From: Porpolomopsis calyptriformis | Taxonomy: Eukaryota > Basidiomycota > Agaricomycetes > Agaricales > Hygrophoraceae | NCBI GenBank assembly: GCA_951640195.1 | Contig: OX621170.1 | Coordinates: forward strand, 372,001 to 436,000 | DNA length: 64,000 bases | Direction of reading: 5' to 3' | Shown: piece after piece, positions 1-11,740 of the stretch | Position numbering within the stretch: position 1 is the stretch's first letter | Layout: each line of letters begins with the position of its first letter | Translations under genes and position numbers: made by a program | Notes under the pieces: generated by a model | The model's database searches: none | Told to the model about the DNA's origin: nothing | Seen by the model: the letters and a program-made list of their open reading frames with translations, nothing else

Positions 1-594
1 GTGTCGCGTCGCAGACTGATGTATGATTCTAGGTCAAGGATATCCCCACGAGACCGGTCCAAGGATTGTTGAGTCACAGCCTGGAAGAACATGTCCAAAG
101 TTTCCAGAAAACGTCGCTGGCAACCAGGACCAGCCTTGGGCATCAGCCGCTCCCAGAAACTGACCATCTACTCAGCAGGAACATGACTCAAGGATTCGCG
201 AAACTACTTGCCTCTTCGCCATTTCCCCAGGTATCGAATCCATCACCTCCGCCTTTGGATGATGCAACACATTCATGATACAGTCTGCCATCCTCTTCGT
301 CGCCTGCACGTCGAATTTATCCGTCCAGTCGTCTAGGTTGAACAAGTAATTCATAAAGTCAGACACCACCCGCAACTCTTCCTCTCCGCAATCAGGGTAG
401 CACATAGCCGTCAGCAATCCAGCTTTGAGGCCGCGGAATTTGCTACGGCGTTTGTCGCTCAATCGGCCTCCGTTGATCATCCAGGCTTCTGATTGTGCGG
501 CAACTGGTTTGCAGAATGGGTTGAGTCGCAGAGGAAAAGTGCAATGGGAAACGAGGTCAGGAAGTGTAATCGGAGTGAAATCATTATCCTGCAT
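1..594 (-). CDS. Sesquiterpene synthase, 5' part (runs off left edge)
   Basis: Class I terpene cyclase that would ionise and cyclise farnesyl diphosphate. The start is ATG at 594-592. Exon 1 is 594-208 and the first intron is about 40 bp (207-168). Exon 2 runs from 167 past the left edge, ending in LRRDT. Exon 1 carries the aspartate-rich metal motif LDDWTDKFD at about residue 90. The C-terminal NSE triad lies outside the window. Sequence and first-intron position match the complete synthase at 7180-8346, so the two are paralogues on the same strand. No P450 or other tailoring gene is seen between them. The product cannot be predicted from this fragment. Confidence 0.9.
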
Positions 595-1893
595 CGCAAG
601 GGCCAGTAGAGCATTAACTAGATGGTGTGCGCAAATAGCTCAGTGGAGCCGTAGGGTGGATGAAAGACGAGAGAAGGACGCGAGACTCTGAAGAAGCGCA
701 TCTTGGCCGTGCAATAACCCTTTTGTACCATTCTCCTGTGGTCTGCAGGTGTGGTGTCGAACGCACGCAATCAAGCGTCTTCGCCAGCGGAGAAAGCAAT
801 ATGTGCGGACAATTTCCGGTATCACGCCTGAAGCATGCTCTCTTCCGCAAGCCTGTCGTGGCATTTAGCGGACCCGGTATACCATGTCTCCTCACCTCCG
901 TCCTGAGGTCAATTTCCAAGCAAAGTCGGGGTAACACTATATGACAACTGGAGTGTTGAATGGCGCCTGTGTTGGATCTTGATCTTGACAAACGAATCCG
1001 CGGGAGAGGGGCATGCCTGTGAGAAGAAAAAGGGTGTCGTGTCGTGTCATTTTCGGACTAACGAGGTCCATTGAATGCCAAGGCGGAGGGCCAACCTGAC
1101 TGGGGCAAACTTAAACGGGCCGAAATGATCATGAAACAAGTGTTAACCGGAACGCCAGTGGGGGCACCAGTCATCCCCTCCGAATGCGGAAACGCAGGTC
1201 CGTCTACATGGTATGCCAAAGGGACAGAAGTGATCATGGCCATCCACATCGCGATAGCATCGGAAACAACTAAGATTGATTGTTGTTGCTGGGAAAGAGT
1301 GAACCGGGAGAGTCAATCGAAATTTGGCGGAATGTATAGATGCTAACGGACGTACGTTCCACCTCCTATTCGCTGACGGTTGGTATACTCAGAATCAAGG
1401 GGGGTGACACTGCCCAACATGATATGTACGTACCCGGAGCCGTGGTGAACACTGAAAGATGAGAGCCCTGTAGAGCAATGATGACAGCGATCTGACGCCC
1501 TGTGGACCCTGAGCTCGGAAATGAAAATAAAAATAAATCATTTCTTTGTTTTTTTCCCGTTAGATCATCAAAAAAAAGTTTCAAGGAATGACGGACGGGG
1601 ACTTACTGCGGATGAGAGAGCCTGTGATATCTACCTGGAATTTGTTAGATGACCGAACGGCGCGATGATAATGTCAATAATCTAATCTAATCAATTCATT
1701 GAGCTTGGTCTCAACAAGGAGGCAATGGGACGGACCATGACCACATACCTGTCATTGAATCGGTAGTTTCGGGTCTCTGGTGCCTTCTGCTAGCGTATTA
1801 GCTGGGATCAGATCGAAACTGTTCTTCTGTGCCTGTGCAGGACAACAGCTACCTGACTGGATGTGTATTATGTAACCCGATCTGTGATACGCC
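595..1893. other. Gene-free stretch between terpene synthase and NAS6
   Basis: About 1.3 kb between the divergent starts of the terpene synthase and the NAS6-like gene. Short open frames exist on both strands (up to about 125 codons at 614-991), but none has a recognisable domain or a convincing splice pattern. It probably holds both promoters. Confidence 0.5.
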
Positions 1894-3098
1894 ATGGGAA
1901 GCGTAACAGTCCATTCAGCAGCTCAAAACAGTATGTTCTCATTCCTTCAGGCAAACTGATGTTCGTTGCGTGAACACTGAAATAGATCAGCTCCCGTTGC
2001 TTCGCTTGCTGATATCGGAAGACCCTAAGTTGGTCAACTCAGTTGATATCGTACGTTCGCGCACTACCCAACATTATCTCCTTTCAACCCACATCGATCA
2101 GGATGGACGAACCCCACTTCATTGGGCAGCATCATTCGGTTCCCTTGACATTGTTCAATTCCTCATCAACCATGATGCCGAAGTCGACAAGCCAGATGCA
2201 GTGGAATGGACACCACTGCATATCGCTGGTAAAGGATTGACCACGGTGATTACATCTTACGGCCCGGATCTAATTACTGCGAGATAGCCAGCGCAGGACA
2301 TGAAGATATCGTCAGAGAACTCGTTGGCGCTGGAGCGGACGTTAATAAGGCCAACGACAAGGGTCTCACTCCTTTGTGAATTTCTACCTGGTATCTAATC
2401 TTTAGCCTACTTACCATCGTTCCAGGCATTACACTGCATCTAAATCTCGCATCGACGTGTGTAACGCTTTACCTTCCAAACGTGCCACTGACCCTCCTTT
2501 CTATTCAGATCGGTAGATTCCTAATTTTGAGAGGTGCAGACGTACGTCGCCAACTAAGGTTTGCCAAACCTCACCCAACAGAATTTGCAAAATAGATCAA
2601 CGCCAAAGATAAAGCCCACCAAGTGCCACTGTAAGCTACAAAAAAAAGCCCCACCTTCGCATGAATATCAATTCACGTCTCATTCAATCGAAAGTCACCG
2701 AGCAGCAACCACAGGCTCGACAGGATTCATCACGCTCTTGCTAAATCCTCCCGACGGATCACCCAAAACACGCCTCAATGTCGCCGACCGCATCGGTAAC
2801 CCTTAGCCTCTCTGAATTTGCGCGCCGATTTTGACTCACGACTGTCTATTAGGAAACACGCCGCTGCATTTGGCGATGGACTCTGGGCATGCAGAGGCAG
2901 CCGTGTTGCTTATCGAAGCCGGCGCCGACCGTGAGCGAGTGAGTTCATTCGATACTCCCTCGTTATCCCAGTGTCTGAGTTTCTGGTCATTTCAAGCCGA
3001 ACCATGACGGTGAAGTACCAGAAGAGGTTCCAGGTGTCGGTGAAGTTGAACAGAAGCGCGCCAGGCAATATGTGATTGAACGATGCGGTGATCGTTGA
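1894..3098 (+). CDS. NAS6: Gankyrin/Nas6-like proteasome assembly chaperone
   Basis: Ankyrin-repeat chaperone that in other organisms binds the Rpt3 ATPase and guides 19S regulatory particle assembly. Ten exons keep one frame: 1894-1930, 1986-2050, 2102-2228, 2288-2375, 2426-2456, 2509-2541, 2596-2630, 2695-2795, 2853-2938 and 2997-3098. They give 234 residues, close to the family norm. Six to seven ankyrin units are visible, with signature pieces DGRTPLHWAAS, WTPLHIA, TPLHYTASKS, LHRAATTGSTGF and GNTPLHLAMDSGHAEA. The last pieces are typical of this family rather than of generic ankyrin proteins. The start follows a short first exon (MGSVTVHSAAQ). Nothing looks broken. Confidence 0.93.
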
Positions 3099-5201
3099 AC
3101 CGGTGTAGAGAAAGTTGTACATACGTTTGAGAGATGTAACCTATCTAAGTATTCATGCAGGAGGTAAACTATATATGATCCTTCAGAACATAACCAAGCT
3201 GTCAAACCGTGCAAAGAATCCATCAGTTCTTCAGTGGTTACGTAGGTCTGGCGATTGGCGATGTCAACCACAAATATCAATGGCGTTCGTGAATCAACTC
3301 AAAGCATGATGTTACTGACAAACATGTTTGCATCAAGCCAGCTAAATCCCAGCCTCTCAAAGGTATAAAAAGACGGACAGACTTGACCCAATGTCCCCCA
3401 GTAAAGGAGTAAGAGACCCTATGGAGCTTGTTCCTAATTCTTGTTCCATCATTCTTGATTGGTAAGGCAGCGAGGCCAACCCTTCAAGGCGCGAGTTCAA
3501 GACCAATATTGGAGGGGCTGACCAATGGCAATGCTTGGTATGCCCATCCTTCTTTCATCTTTGACACGCATGCTAGGAGATTGCAAAGGTACATGGCCGA
3601 ATTGTATCTTTGCTGTGTGTGCCAATGGTTGCTTGACACACCAGTTGCGAAGGCTCAACCAAATGCTTTGCAGCCTTCATAATTGTGTTGCGTGGAGTGA
3701 GCCTACAGAAGGCGTTGTACACCTAAGCCTGTTTGAGCGGCTACGAAAAGGTTTCGTGACCAGGCCAGTCTTAGAGATGTTGGGGATATCATTGTCTTGT
3801 AGATTTGGTGGTCGCAAGACTTGGTCGTGGTAACCGGGAAGGTCCGAGGGTTGCATTGCTTTTGGGTGCCTGCTCGATTCAGTTGCAGAGGTAGTAAGAC
3901 TGCACCGTCGCCTGAAACCTACCTGTCACGGTGGGGCTTGGGGGGTCCAGTGGTAGCGTACTGTTGTCATTCATTCAGCCACGGGAAATTTACTTCTAGT
4001 TTTGGGTCGTTACCTTTTTCTACCAGACCTGCAAGTGATGCTGTGCGAGAATGCTTGGCTGGTTACCGTGGGTGTGATGTGTGATAAGCTGTAGTGCGTA
4101 CGGGAGGGTGTGGCCATGGCAGTCAGGGTGTTATTGGTGGTCGTGGTCGAGGTGAAGGGTATGCTGCACCCAGTCCGAGCACTCTGATCATCGTGTCCGC
4201 TGAAGGGGCACCCATTGGGAGCACTCGCCTACATTGTAGTGTGGATTCATCCAACTAATAGTTTCGTTCGAAAACAATACCGTTCACGGATATTCGACCA
4301 CGTTGTGGTAAGAATACATCGTTTCGTCCAACGAAGGCAGCCCCTCTAGCCAAAACAAACGCGCACAGACAGTGAGCAATTGGTATGCCTCTCTATTGTC
4401 GCGAGCCAACCTTGCTCTAATTCAGACCCATCTTTCTGTAAAGGACTGGGTAGATGTGCTTCACGAACATCGGCCTAGGTCGAACCCAGAGTCTGGGTGG
4501 TTCATCAACCCACAAATCGAGGCAGTGGTTTTCCTGAATGAGTTTCAACACTGAGTCGACAACCAAAGTAGATGGGCATTTCCGGTTGACCGCTGTTGGC
4601 AACCTTCTGTCCCCGTTAAGCTCTGGGAGCAATGGCACCACTACCAGTCAGTGGGTGTTCATCCGGGGTACACTGTCTTTTTTCCTTTCGGTTTTTTTTG
4701 GCCAGATTCATTCACCAGACCCATTGGTCGGGGTAATGGCACCAGCGAATGAAAGGTAAAAGGACTGAGATACCTGGAAGGTAGCATCGTAACACAATTC
4801 ACAAAGCAACCTGTACAGGAAGTTAAGAGGTTTTACTCATGTGGTCCAGATAGCTCCATCGTTGGCCAGGGAAGTAACAATGATGGGTATCCTATTTTTC
4901 GAATGTTCGCATATGGAGATGCAGTTGATGTAGTCAATGCGATGTTGTTTCAAGAGAGATGAAAACAGTCAAGTACACACCTAAGTGAGATAAAGGTCCA
5001 TTGAGTATGCGGGATTTTCATTGGCTGAACAGCTGTCGTTCACTGATTTTTACTTGGGTATAAATACGAGAACATCACTATCATGAGGGTGCTCCAATAT
5101 GTGGATGGGGTAAGAAACACAATGAAGGGGCACAAACATGAGACCTCTGCCTTCTGAACCGCAGTAAACCACCCATTCGTGGTCGTGGCTCCCACAGTGT
5201 A
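3099..5201. other. 2.1-kb stretch without a recognisable gene
   Basis: Open frames reach only about 100 codons (for example 3525-3833 plus and 4417-4641 minus). None shows a domain, and no chain of GT-AG exons restores a conserved product. It could be regulatory DNA or a decayed insertion. Confidence 0.45.
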
Positions 5202-6682
5202 TCAATCTGTTGAGGCAGTGAGATGATGGTAGGGAAGGTTGAACATCTCCCAAAAGATGGCCCAATCGTTGCTAGTAAATTTCGAGCGGTCAGGTGGACA
5301 ATTCCACTTGGGTGTCCATTCACCCCAATCTCCTCGGTATGGCCGACGAGCTCGTTCTTGGACAGACCAGACCACATTCTGATGGAAAGGCTCAGGTGGA
5401 CCAGCCTTCATGACATGTTCCCTCCAGCCAATTACGGCATTGCTCTGGTCATCCAGAAACTTGCTATTCGAAGACTTCAACGCTTGGCCATCATTATGTT
5501 CATTGGAGATCGAAGCAGGGGGGGTTAAAAAACGTCCTCCTTGGCCTCTGTTGAGGTCCCCATGTGATCCACGCCAGGATTTGTCTCTCGCATCTTCCTG
5601 TATCTGAAACATGTGCACACCTTCCACCCCCCCAGCCATACCTTCGTTTCCGTCAACGCCAGCACCGCTGGGACCAGATGCCTTACCACCTTCATGGCTA
5701 ATCTTGTCCCTGGCTTTACCGCGCGCCCCACCACCCCTCTTACCCACCCCACGACTTGTGTCACCACGAACATCTTTGCTGCCGCCCCGACCACGACGAC
5801 GACGACGACCACCATGACAACTGGTCCCAGTCTCCGTCCTCCAGAGTACATCAATCTCGTTCAGTTTCATAGCCAGTGGGATTTGGGAAGCGGTAAGGTC
5901 TGCGTTTTGGAATTTTGGGAGTGCATTGGCAATCACGAAGTAAGGATGAATATGAGATTGTAGTAAAGGCATTTCATCATAGGCAATTCGCGTGTATTCG
6001 TCTTCCTCCTCCGTTAATTGGTATATTGGCTTCTGGCCAAGGGAGGGAAAATGTACAAATTCATAATCGTATACTTGCTCATTTAGCTGTAATTTGGTAA
6101 GTTTGTGATGATACTGCACTAGAGGAGAACGTACGTGGGAGAATTGCCACTTCTTTCGTGTTCGGAGTCGCTGAATTATGTCATTCAAAATTTCTGTAGT
6201 AGGGACAAGGGCCCAGCAGCCTGCCTCGAACGATCGATGCCAATCAGCTCGCACTGAATGAGTGAGTATGGGAAGAGTTATATTCATAGGTGACACACAC
6301 AATGTATGAGATTCTTGATGGAATCAACGTATATCTCACTCGACATTCCAAAATGTTTTTTGTAAAGTTTGAGCTGCAAAACCAAATCAGTAGATGACGA
6401 CAGATGTGAATTATCAGTACCCACCTTTTCTTCAGTCACGCTGCGTTGCAATACACGGCAAACTTGAATGCATTCGCCATCAGTCTCTCCTGTTATTAGG
6501 CAGCTGCCACCATCCAATTCTTCTAGTTTGATTTTCTGTGAGGTTCGAAAAGTCGTCTGTATGTTAGCCTTTTTCTTGGGTTCTTGGTTGGAATCGTAGG
6601 TAGAATCTGCAATCTGAGAGTGGCTTGTGTTATTTCCTGAGATGCTGGATTCAGCCTTGTAGGAGGGTCGTGGTCGCTTCAT
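5202..6682 (-). CDS. HNH-endonuclease-like protein with RGG-rich tail
   Basis: Belongs to the large Agaricomycete family annotated as HNH nuclease domain proteins, whose role is unknown. Exons are 6682-6425, 6373-6301, 6253-6135 and 6086-5202 (444 residues). The introns at 6374-6424, 6254-6300 and 6087-6134 have good GT-AG ends. The HNH-like core is CLITGETDG ... IQVCRVLQRS ... NLIHLRADWHRSF. The histidine normally found in the VCH/ACH position is Arg here, while the NLI..L..DWH element is kept. From about residue 270 the protein turns low-complexity and Arg/Gly-rich (GRRRRRGRGG), which suggests nucleic-acid binding. It is uncertain whether it still cleaves DNA. Confidence 0.7.
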
Positions 6683-7179
6683 CTACCATCGCTAACCCAG
6701 TTTTCGGAACTGCCCCTTTTTCGGAGGTCAGAAAGATGTCCAATGTCGTTGAAACTCCGCTTAGAATTCGGTTGAGCATTCGCGGATTTACAGTGTTATC
6801 GAATAGAATAGTCGCATTCAACTCTAAGCTTTTTTCATTGGGATTTAACGCGCAAAGCGAGTGAGGTGGTACTATAGAAAGGTTCTGATTTACGCAAGAC
6901 GTAAGCTATGGGTCTACTGTCAATTTAGAGAAAACGTAGAAATTAGGTTTATCAAATCCGTCACCATTATTGCCCTGTAAGGAATGTCAGCAAGACCGAT
7001 AGTGAAAATTTGAGACGAGAGCTCACCAGTATAATGTAAAATCTAGTCACTGGTGTTCACAAGAGCACACTATTATATATGAGATAACATTCACGTCTAG
7101 ATGGATCGAGGTAAACGTCCGAGGTCTGGAAATAATCGGTTTAGGGTATAAAGCAAGGGTTCGGTGCTTGGGACAAACA
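6683..7179. other. Short intergenic stretch
   Basis: Lies upstream of the HNH gene start and downstream of the terpene synthase stop. No gene was seen. Confidence 0.5.
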
Positions 7180-8346
7180 TTAGGCACGGATTTTGGGCAA
7201 GAGAGTGAGGGTACGGTGGCGCTTGATATCTGGTCCGTATTTGCCAAAATAACGTTCCGAGTCGAAACTCCAATGAAGAGAACCTGCATTCGCAGAAGAT
7301 CAATCTTTACGAAGATTCAGGTGGGTGAGGTAACGTACCAACGATCCAGTTTTGTAGGCCGTTAACGTACTTGGCTACATCTTGGTCAATTTCGGTCCCC
7401 CATGATGGAAGGGAGGTGCGACCCGTCTCGAAACGTTCAACGCTGGATTTACAAAGATTGCCGACAAAGTCGATGGATTCCTGTAGGCTGAGATTATGAT
7501 GGAACATAACTATGGGGATCATATTGTGGTTGTCATTGCGAGATTGTTCGACGTTATAGGAAAATATATCCTGGCATGAAAAATAGTCAGCAAGTGTCAC
7601 GGTAAAGAAGAGAGATCCTACATTTGACCAGGTGACCAGATCATTTGTAGCCTCCTCGAGCGCACAAATGCTGGGATGGTATATCACTTCATCTGGCAGA
7701 TCGATCCCGGCGGCGTATTCGATGAGCGCGAAACATGGTTTGCAGCCGCTCGTATCTCGACGAAGTGGTACATAAGACTCCAAATGAGGCAATATCTTTT
7801 GCGCGCGATGAGCCGATTGCTGCGCTACAGCTTTGAAAAACGATTCCATCGTTGTGATGAAGCGTTCTGTGCAACCCGGACCACCATCTCGGATGAAACG
7901 GCTGAAGAAGCTGGTCGCGGTCATCGATTAGCCCATTTCAAGAGCGACATGAAGGCTTACGAAATAGACATTTTGCCTGCGGCCTTGTCAGTTCGGAAGG
8001 TATGGGGGTTGCGCAGCGCATTTATACAACACTCGGCCATACCATTAGTATCGTTGACGTCGAATTCATCAAGCCAGTCATCGAGATTAAAAAGGTAATT
8101 CATAAAGTCGGTGCAAACCCGGAGATGGAACGCGTCCGCATCAGGATAGCAAGCCGCGGTGAGTTCTCCGGCACGTAAACCCATGAACGCTTTAGCCTTG
8201 GTTTTACTATGATTAGCGCCAGCTAGGAGCCACCGTTCCGAGGCACGAGCAACACTGTGGCAATGAAGGTTGACGCGAAGGGGGTATGTACACTCGGAAA
8301 CGAGATCAGGGAGTACGAATTTGTCAGGGTGAAAAATGATGGACAT
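7180..8346 (-). CDS. Sesquiterpene synthase (complete)
   Basis: Basidiomycete class I sesquiterpene cyclase acting on farnesyl diphosphate in the cytosol. Four exons (8346-7961, 7910-7622, 7570-7339 and 7283-7180) give 336 residues, the usual size. The aspartate-rich motif is LDDWLDEFD near residue 94. The NSE triad NDIFSYNVE is rebuilt only when the in-frame 51-bp intron at 7571-7621 is removed between TWSN and DIFSYN. The C-terminal RY pair is present (SERYFG). Start ATG 8346-8344 gives [10 protein letters not shown]. It is paralogous to the synthase at the left edge, with the same first-intron position. The product (protoilludene, muurolene or other) cannot be told from sequence alone. Confidence 0.95.
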
Positions 8347-9732
8347 GGTGTGGAAAACGAGTGGACAGCCGTGAAGATGAGATAGGCACCGACTAAATGG
8401 CAGGGCAGGATTGACGACAAATCCTGTGTTTTATGGCATCCTTCGAGATCGTGTGGTTAGCGCTTCGGAACGGTGACTCGAATACGAACGCCAGACCAGC
8501 GAAAAAAACGGCCAAGAAACGTGCAGCGAAGATGGTTGCCGGGCATGAGATCGATTCAACGCAAGGTAGTCGATTCAGATCCGTGTCTAGAATCGATTAT
8601 GTGCTTCGACACTTCCGCCAGTTACCTTATTGAGCATAAGGATGCTGGCTATTGGAATGTCTAGCGATCCCCCTCCCCAATTCCAGCTGAATTTGAGGGC
8701 TATTGCGGCAACCGATATCGAATCAAGGCACAGCAGGATGTTACCGGCGATAACTTCTTTGGTAGTGATCAGGCAAACGTTGGCACCTCCCGCGAGTCAG
8801 ATTTGATGTAACACCGGGAAAAAAAGAAAAATTACATACTATTCAGGGATGGGCACAATTTTATACCTCTTCCTTACGTCTTTTCCGCCAACGTGGAACA
8901 TTTACTCGTAGAGATTGTCTCGTGCCTTGGGTAATCGGAAAAATTTTACAGCTCAAACTGTGAACATTCATACAATTTTGGAAATCGTCAATGATTCCTG
9001 GAACATGTCGGATTTGGAAGCTAGGCGGGTGCATCAGCCACTGCCGCCACAATCGCAGAGGCCTTCTGCGGAAGGGTAATGTTCGGAGGTGTAGAAAGCA
9101 TATGAGAATCAGAAGGCAACGCAAACCAGCGTTAGAGAATTTTTAGAGACGGCCACTGCAGATTGGATGCAATCAATACCTCGTGAGGTTCTGTCGGTTG
9201 AATAAATGCGCGGTGGTGATGACATGAAAAGGCACACAGACTGATCGTGAACATGCCAACGGAGAGAATTCGACTAGCCGAGTCTTGAACCGTACTGTGG
9301 CTCAAGAAATTCAAAAGAAATTAGTACAGGATGCAATTCGGATCCAGTTGAAACGCTAAGGATTCACCTGATTCAGTGCGCAACAGACGTGGATATCCAA
9401 ACATCCCAACGTAGACGCGTCGTGATACACGGATTGAAATTGTCCAGTTCGGGAAGTAGAAATAACTAAGGCAAGGCGAAGGTTGACACTTTGACTTTCA
9501 TGGAGACACCCTCCCACGTTCCGTCCTTGGTTGGACCCATGTCGTACGGCGGCCAATACGCCGCCGCCAAGAAAGTCCCGCCGGAACCACGCCTCAGGTT
9601 TCGATGAAACTTTTAACGTTTGAGCACAAAATGGGGGTGGATTGAACTGGGAATCCCGAAGACTTGCGTTCTTGACGATCCCATGCTATTATTAGATTTG
9701 TTAATTACATAATCTCTCCACTCTCTTTGACC
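8347..9732. other. 1.4-kb gene-free stretch
   Basis: Lies between the divergent starts of the terpene synthase and the HSBP1-like gene. It has only short frames without domains or spliced continuations. It probably contains the terpene synthase promoter. Confidence 0.5.
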
Positions 9733-10173
9733 ATGCCTTCGTCCTCAGCTCTTCCTCTCAACGTAACACCAGCGACCACACCCTCCAAGACTACTCCACA
9801 AGAGAATGGTGTTACGAAAGCGTCCGGAAAGCAGACGAGTACACTGAACCCCTCTGACATATCCAGCCCGCATGAGTTGACCGCATTTGTATGTGCAATG
9901 GGACATGACCAGAGAATTCGTTGATCACAGCCTCTTTCAGGTGGAGAAGCTGTTAGACCAGCTAGATACTAAATTTGACGACATGTCTTCACAAATCCTC
10001 GATCGAAGTGTGTGCTGCTTTTCTCGTGTTTGCCCATCTCGCGCTGACTTTCAGGCGATTTACCTTCAGTGAGCCAAATGTCCACCCGAGTCGATTCACT
10101 CGAAGCCTCAATTCAGGACATTATCAATGGCGACGTTACCGTCAGTCCTGGCGATACCAACCTGCAACCGTAA
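9733..10173 (+). CDS. HSBP1: HSBP1-like heat shock factor binding protein
   Basis: Small coiled-coil protein of the HSBP1 family, whose animal members bind the HSF1 trimerisation region and the WASH complex. Exons 9733-9888, 9941-10007 and 10070-10173 encode 108 residues. The first 48 residues are a Ser/Thr/Pro-rich extension. The conserved core follows, with pieces ELTAFVEKLLDQLDTKFDDM and SSQILDRMSQMSTRVDSLE, spread over both introns (9889-9940 and 10008-10069). The heptad pattern of leucine, phenylalanine and methionine fits a trimeric coiled coil. Without splicing the core is invisible because both introns carry stops. Confidence 0.9.
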
Positions 10174-11269
10174 TGTCCTCCACACGGTGGTATAGGGCAC
10201 TGCAATCGAGAATCATGGATCTAGGGAGATGCTCTTCACGTGAACCATATGGAATCTTTAATGAATATCTTGTATGTTTCACCACTCCTGTTTGCGATCT
10301 ACCCTCTAATCCAGCCGCACGACTCCAGATGCAGAATCTTACTCCTCGACGAACGGGCCTCAATTTGGTAGATACTATTATTCCTCCTGTCCGTCGAGCG
10401 TCCTGGCTTGTGAGCTGACAGCTTTTTACGTGTAACACGACTACGCTCTTTGATATAACTATAAACACCCTTCATGCTGGAGTTGTCACCACAACCAAGC
10501 TTTCAATCTGAGTACAGCATTCAATATTCAGTCAACTTTTCACCCTCTCAAGGTGCGAATCCATCTGATACTTTTGTTTTGAAGCTAATCAAGAGCCCAG
10601 TTCCGTCTTCTCCAACTATTTCGGATCTAATACGGACAAACTTGTCCCACATACTCTTCGATGTGGAGAAACTGAACTTCGAATCAGGTTATCGGCTCGG
10701 GCCCTTGTGTACGTTCACCCTCATCCTTGGACAGAGATTTTGTGTATGAACAAATTTCGAAGGTCTTAATGGTACCAGAGCTGCCTTAGCTGTCCACACA
10801 CCACAATGCACACAAGCTTCGTGATGGATTGTGGTAGTCAATGGGCGTGCACAGTGCTGCCATTCGTCTGTGCGACATAGGCGAACATCGCCGCAGACGA
10901 GAATTTTTCTCGTACATCTAATATCCCCTAAAAGCACCGGGATATGCGTCATCTTATTGCATTGGCTTTCGCCTCGAATTTTGCCCTCAACCGAAACCAG
11001 ATGCGCTTCAGTAGCATAGGCCACGGGCAGGCTGTCAGGTCTACTAACCAAACCCTTGCACTAGGAAACGGCACGAACGGACATGGACATCCCATGCCAT
11101 CATAATACCGTGGCTGATGCGCGAACCAGATTTCCTGTGAAACACCTCGAAAGGTCGGCTCTTGGTCGACCTGTTATCTCGAGTTGAGTTACATCATCTC
11201 ATCCAGCATCGTTTGCATTCGGGTCGTTGACCAGTCCCTTGGGAAGGCTCTTTGGCCGTGTCAGACATC

Positions 11270-11352
11270 GGTCGGGTTTTGTTCAAAGATGGAGGTTTGG
11301 AGAAGAAGATAATCCTCTTCTCCAAACCTCCATCTTTGAACAAAACCCGACC
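11270..11352. repeat. Perfect 37-bp inverted repeat with 9-nt loop
   Basis: The left arm 11270-11306 begins GGTCGGGTTTTGTTCAAAGA. The right arm 11316-11352 is its exact reverse complement, and the spacer is 9 nt (11307-11315). The match stops abruptly at both outer ends. It could be a recent foldback duplication, a small MITE relic or the source of a hairpin RNA. Confidence 0.95.
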
Positions 11353-11498
11353 ATGCTTTGTCATTTTCTTATTTAAACATCTGTCTGCTGACCGGCGTGC
11401 AGCATAAAGGCATGCTATGAACAACACATTTCATACTCCCATCGCATTCACCTGAGTGGATGTAACACTGGCGAGCCACCAGATTCAGTGCGAAAGCA

Positions 11499-11607
11499 CG
11501 ATACAAGCATCAGACTGCATCACAGGCGTGTGGGTAAGCAATTCCACGACCAGGTTTACCACACGTCTGTGATCCTCTTTCGTGCAGTCTGATGCTCGCC
11601 CGTATCG
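11499..11607. repeat. Imperfect inverted repeat / hairpin
   Basis: Four colinear paired blocks are visible: CGATAC with GTATCG, a 14-bp perfect block AGCATCAGACTGCA with TGCAGTCTGATGCT, TCACAG with CTGTGA, and GTGTGG with CCACAC. A 19-nt apical region and side bulges separate them. It lies 134 bp upstream of the next start codon. Confidence 0.8.
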
Positions 11608-11683
11608 CTATGCAGTTGACTCTTAAATGCCGGCGGGTATGGCTCTATTCAATTCCCTACCCCGTCAGCCTCAACCTACAGCC

Positions 11684-11691
11684 TTTATAAA
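11684..11691 (+). promoter_or_regulatory. TATA-like box
   Basis: TTTATAAA about 50 bp before ATG 11741 would place transcription start some 25 nt before the start codon. Confidence 0.35.
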
Positions 11692-11740
11692 CTCCCTGAA
11701 CCAAACATAGTCGTGTCTTCAATCCTCACCTTCACCAAAA

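Larger units (their letters stand above)
10174..11740. other. 1.6-kb intergenic region with two hairpins
   Basis: No gene was recognised between the HSBP1-like gene and the gene at 11741. The region holds a perfect 37-bp inverted repeat (11270-11352) and an imperfect one (11499-11607), listed separately. Confidence 0.55.

Noticed and set aside
1970..2287. Single-exon ankyrin frame starting at 1970
   Set aside because: It begins with GTG and reads through two introns. The spliced NAS6 model starts at 1894.
5611..5963. Plus-strand Thr/Pro/Arg-rich frames
   Set aside because: They are antisense to the low-complexity Arg/Gly region of the HNH-type gene.
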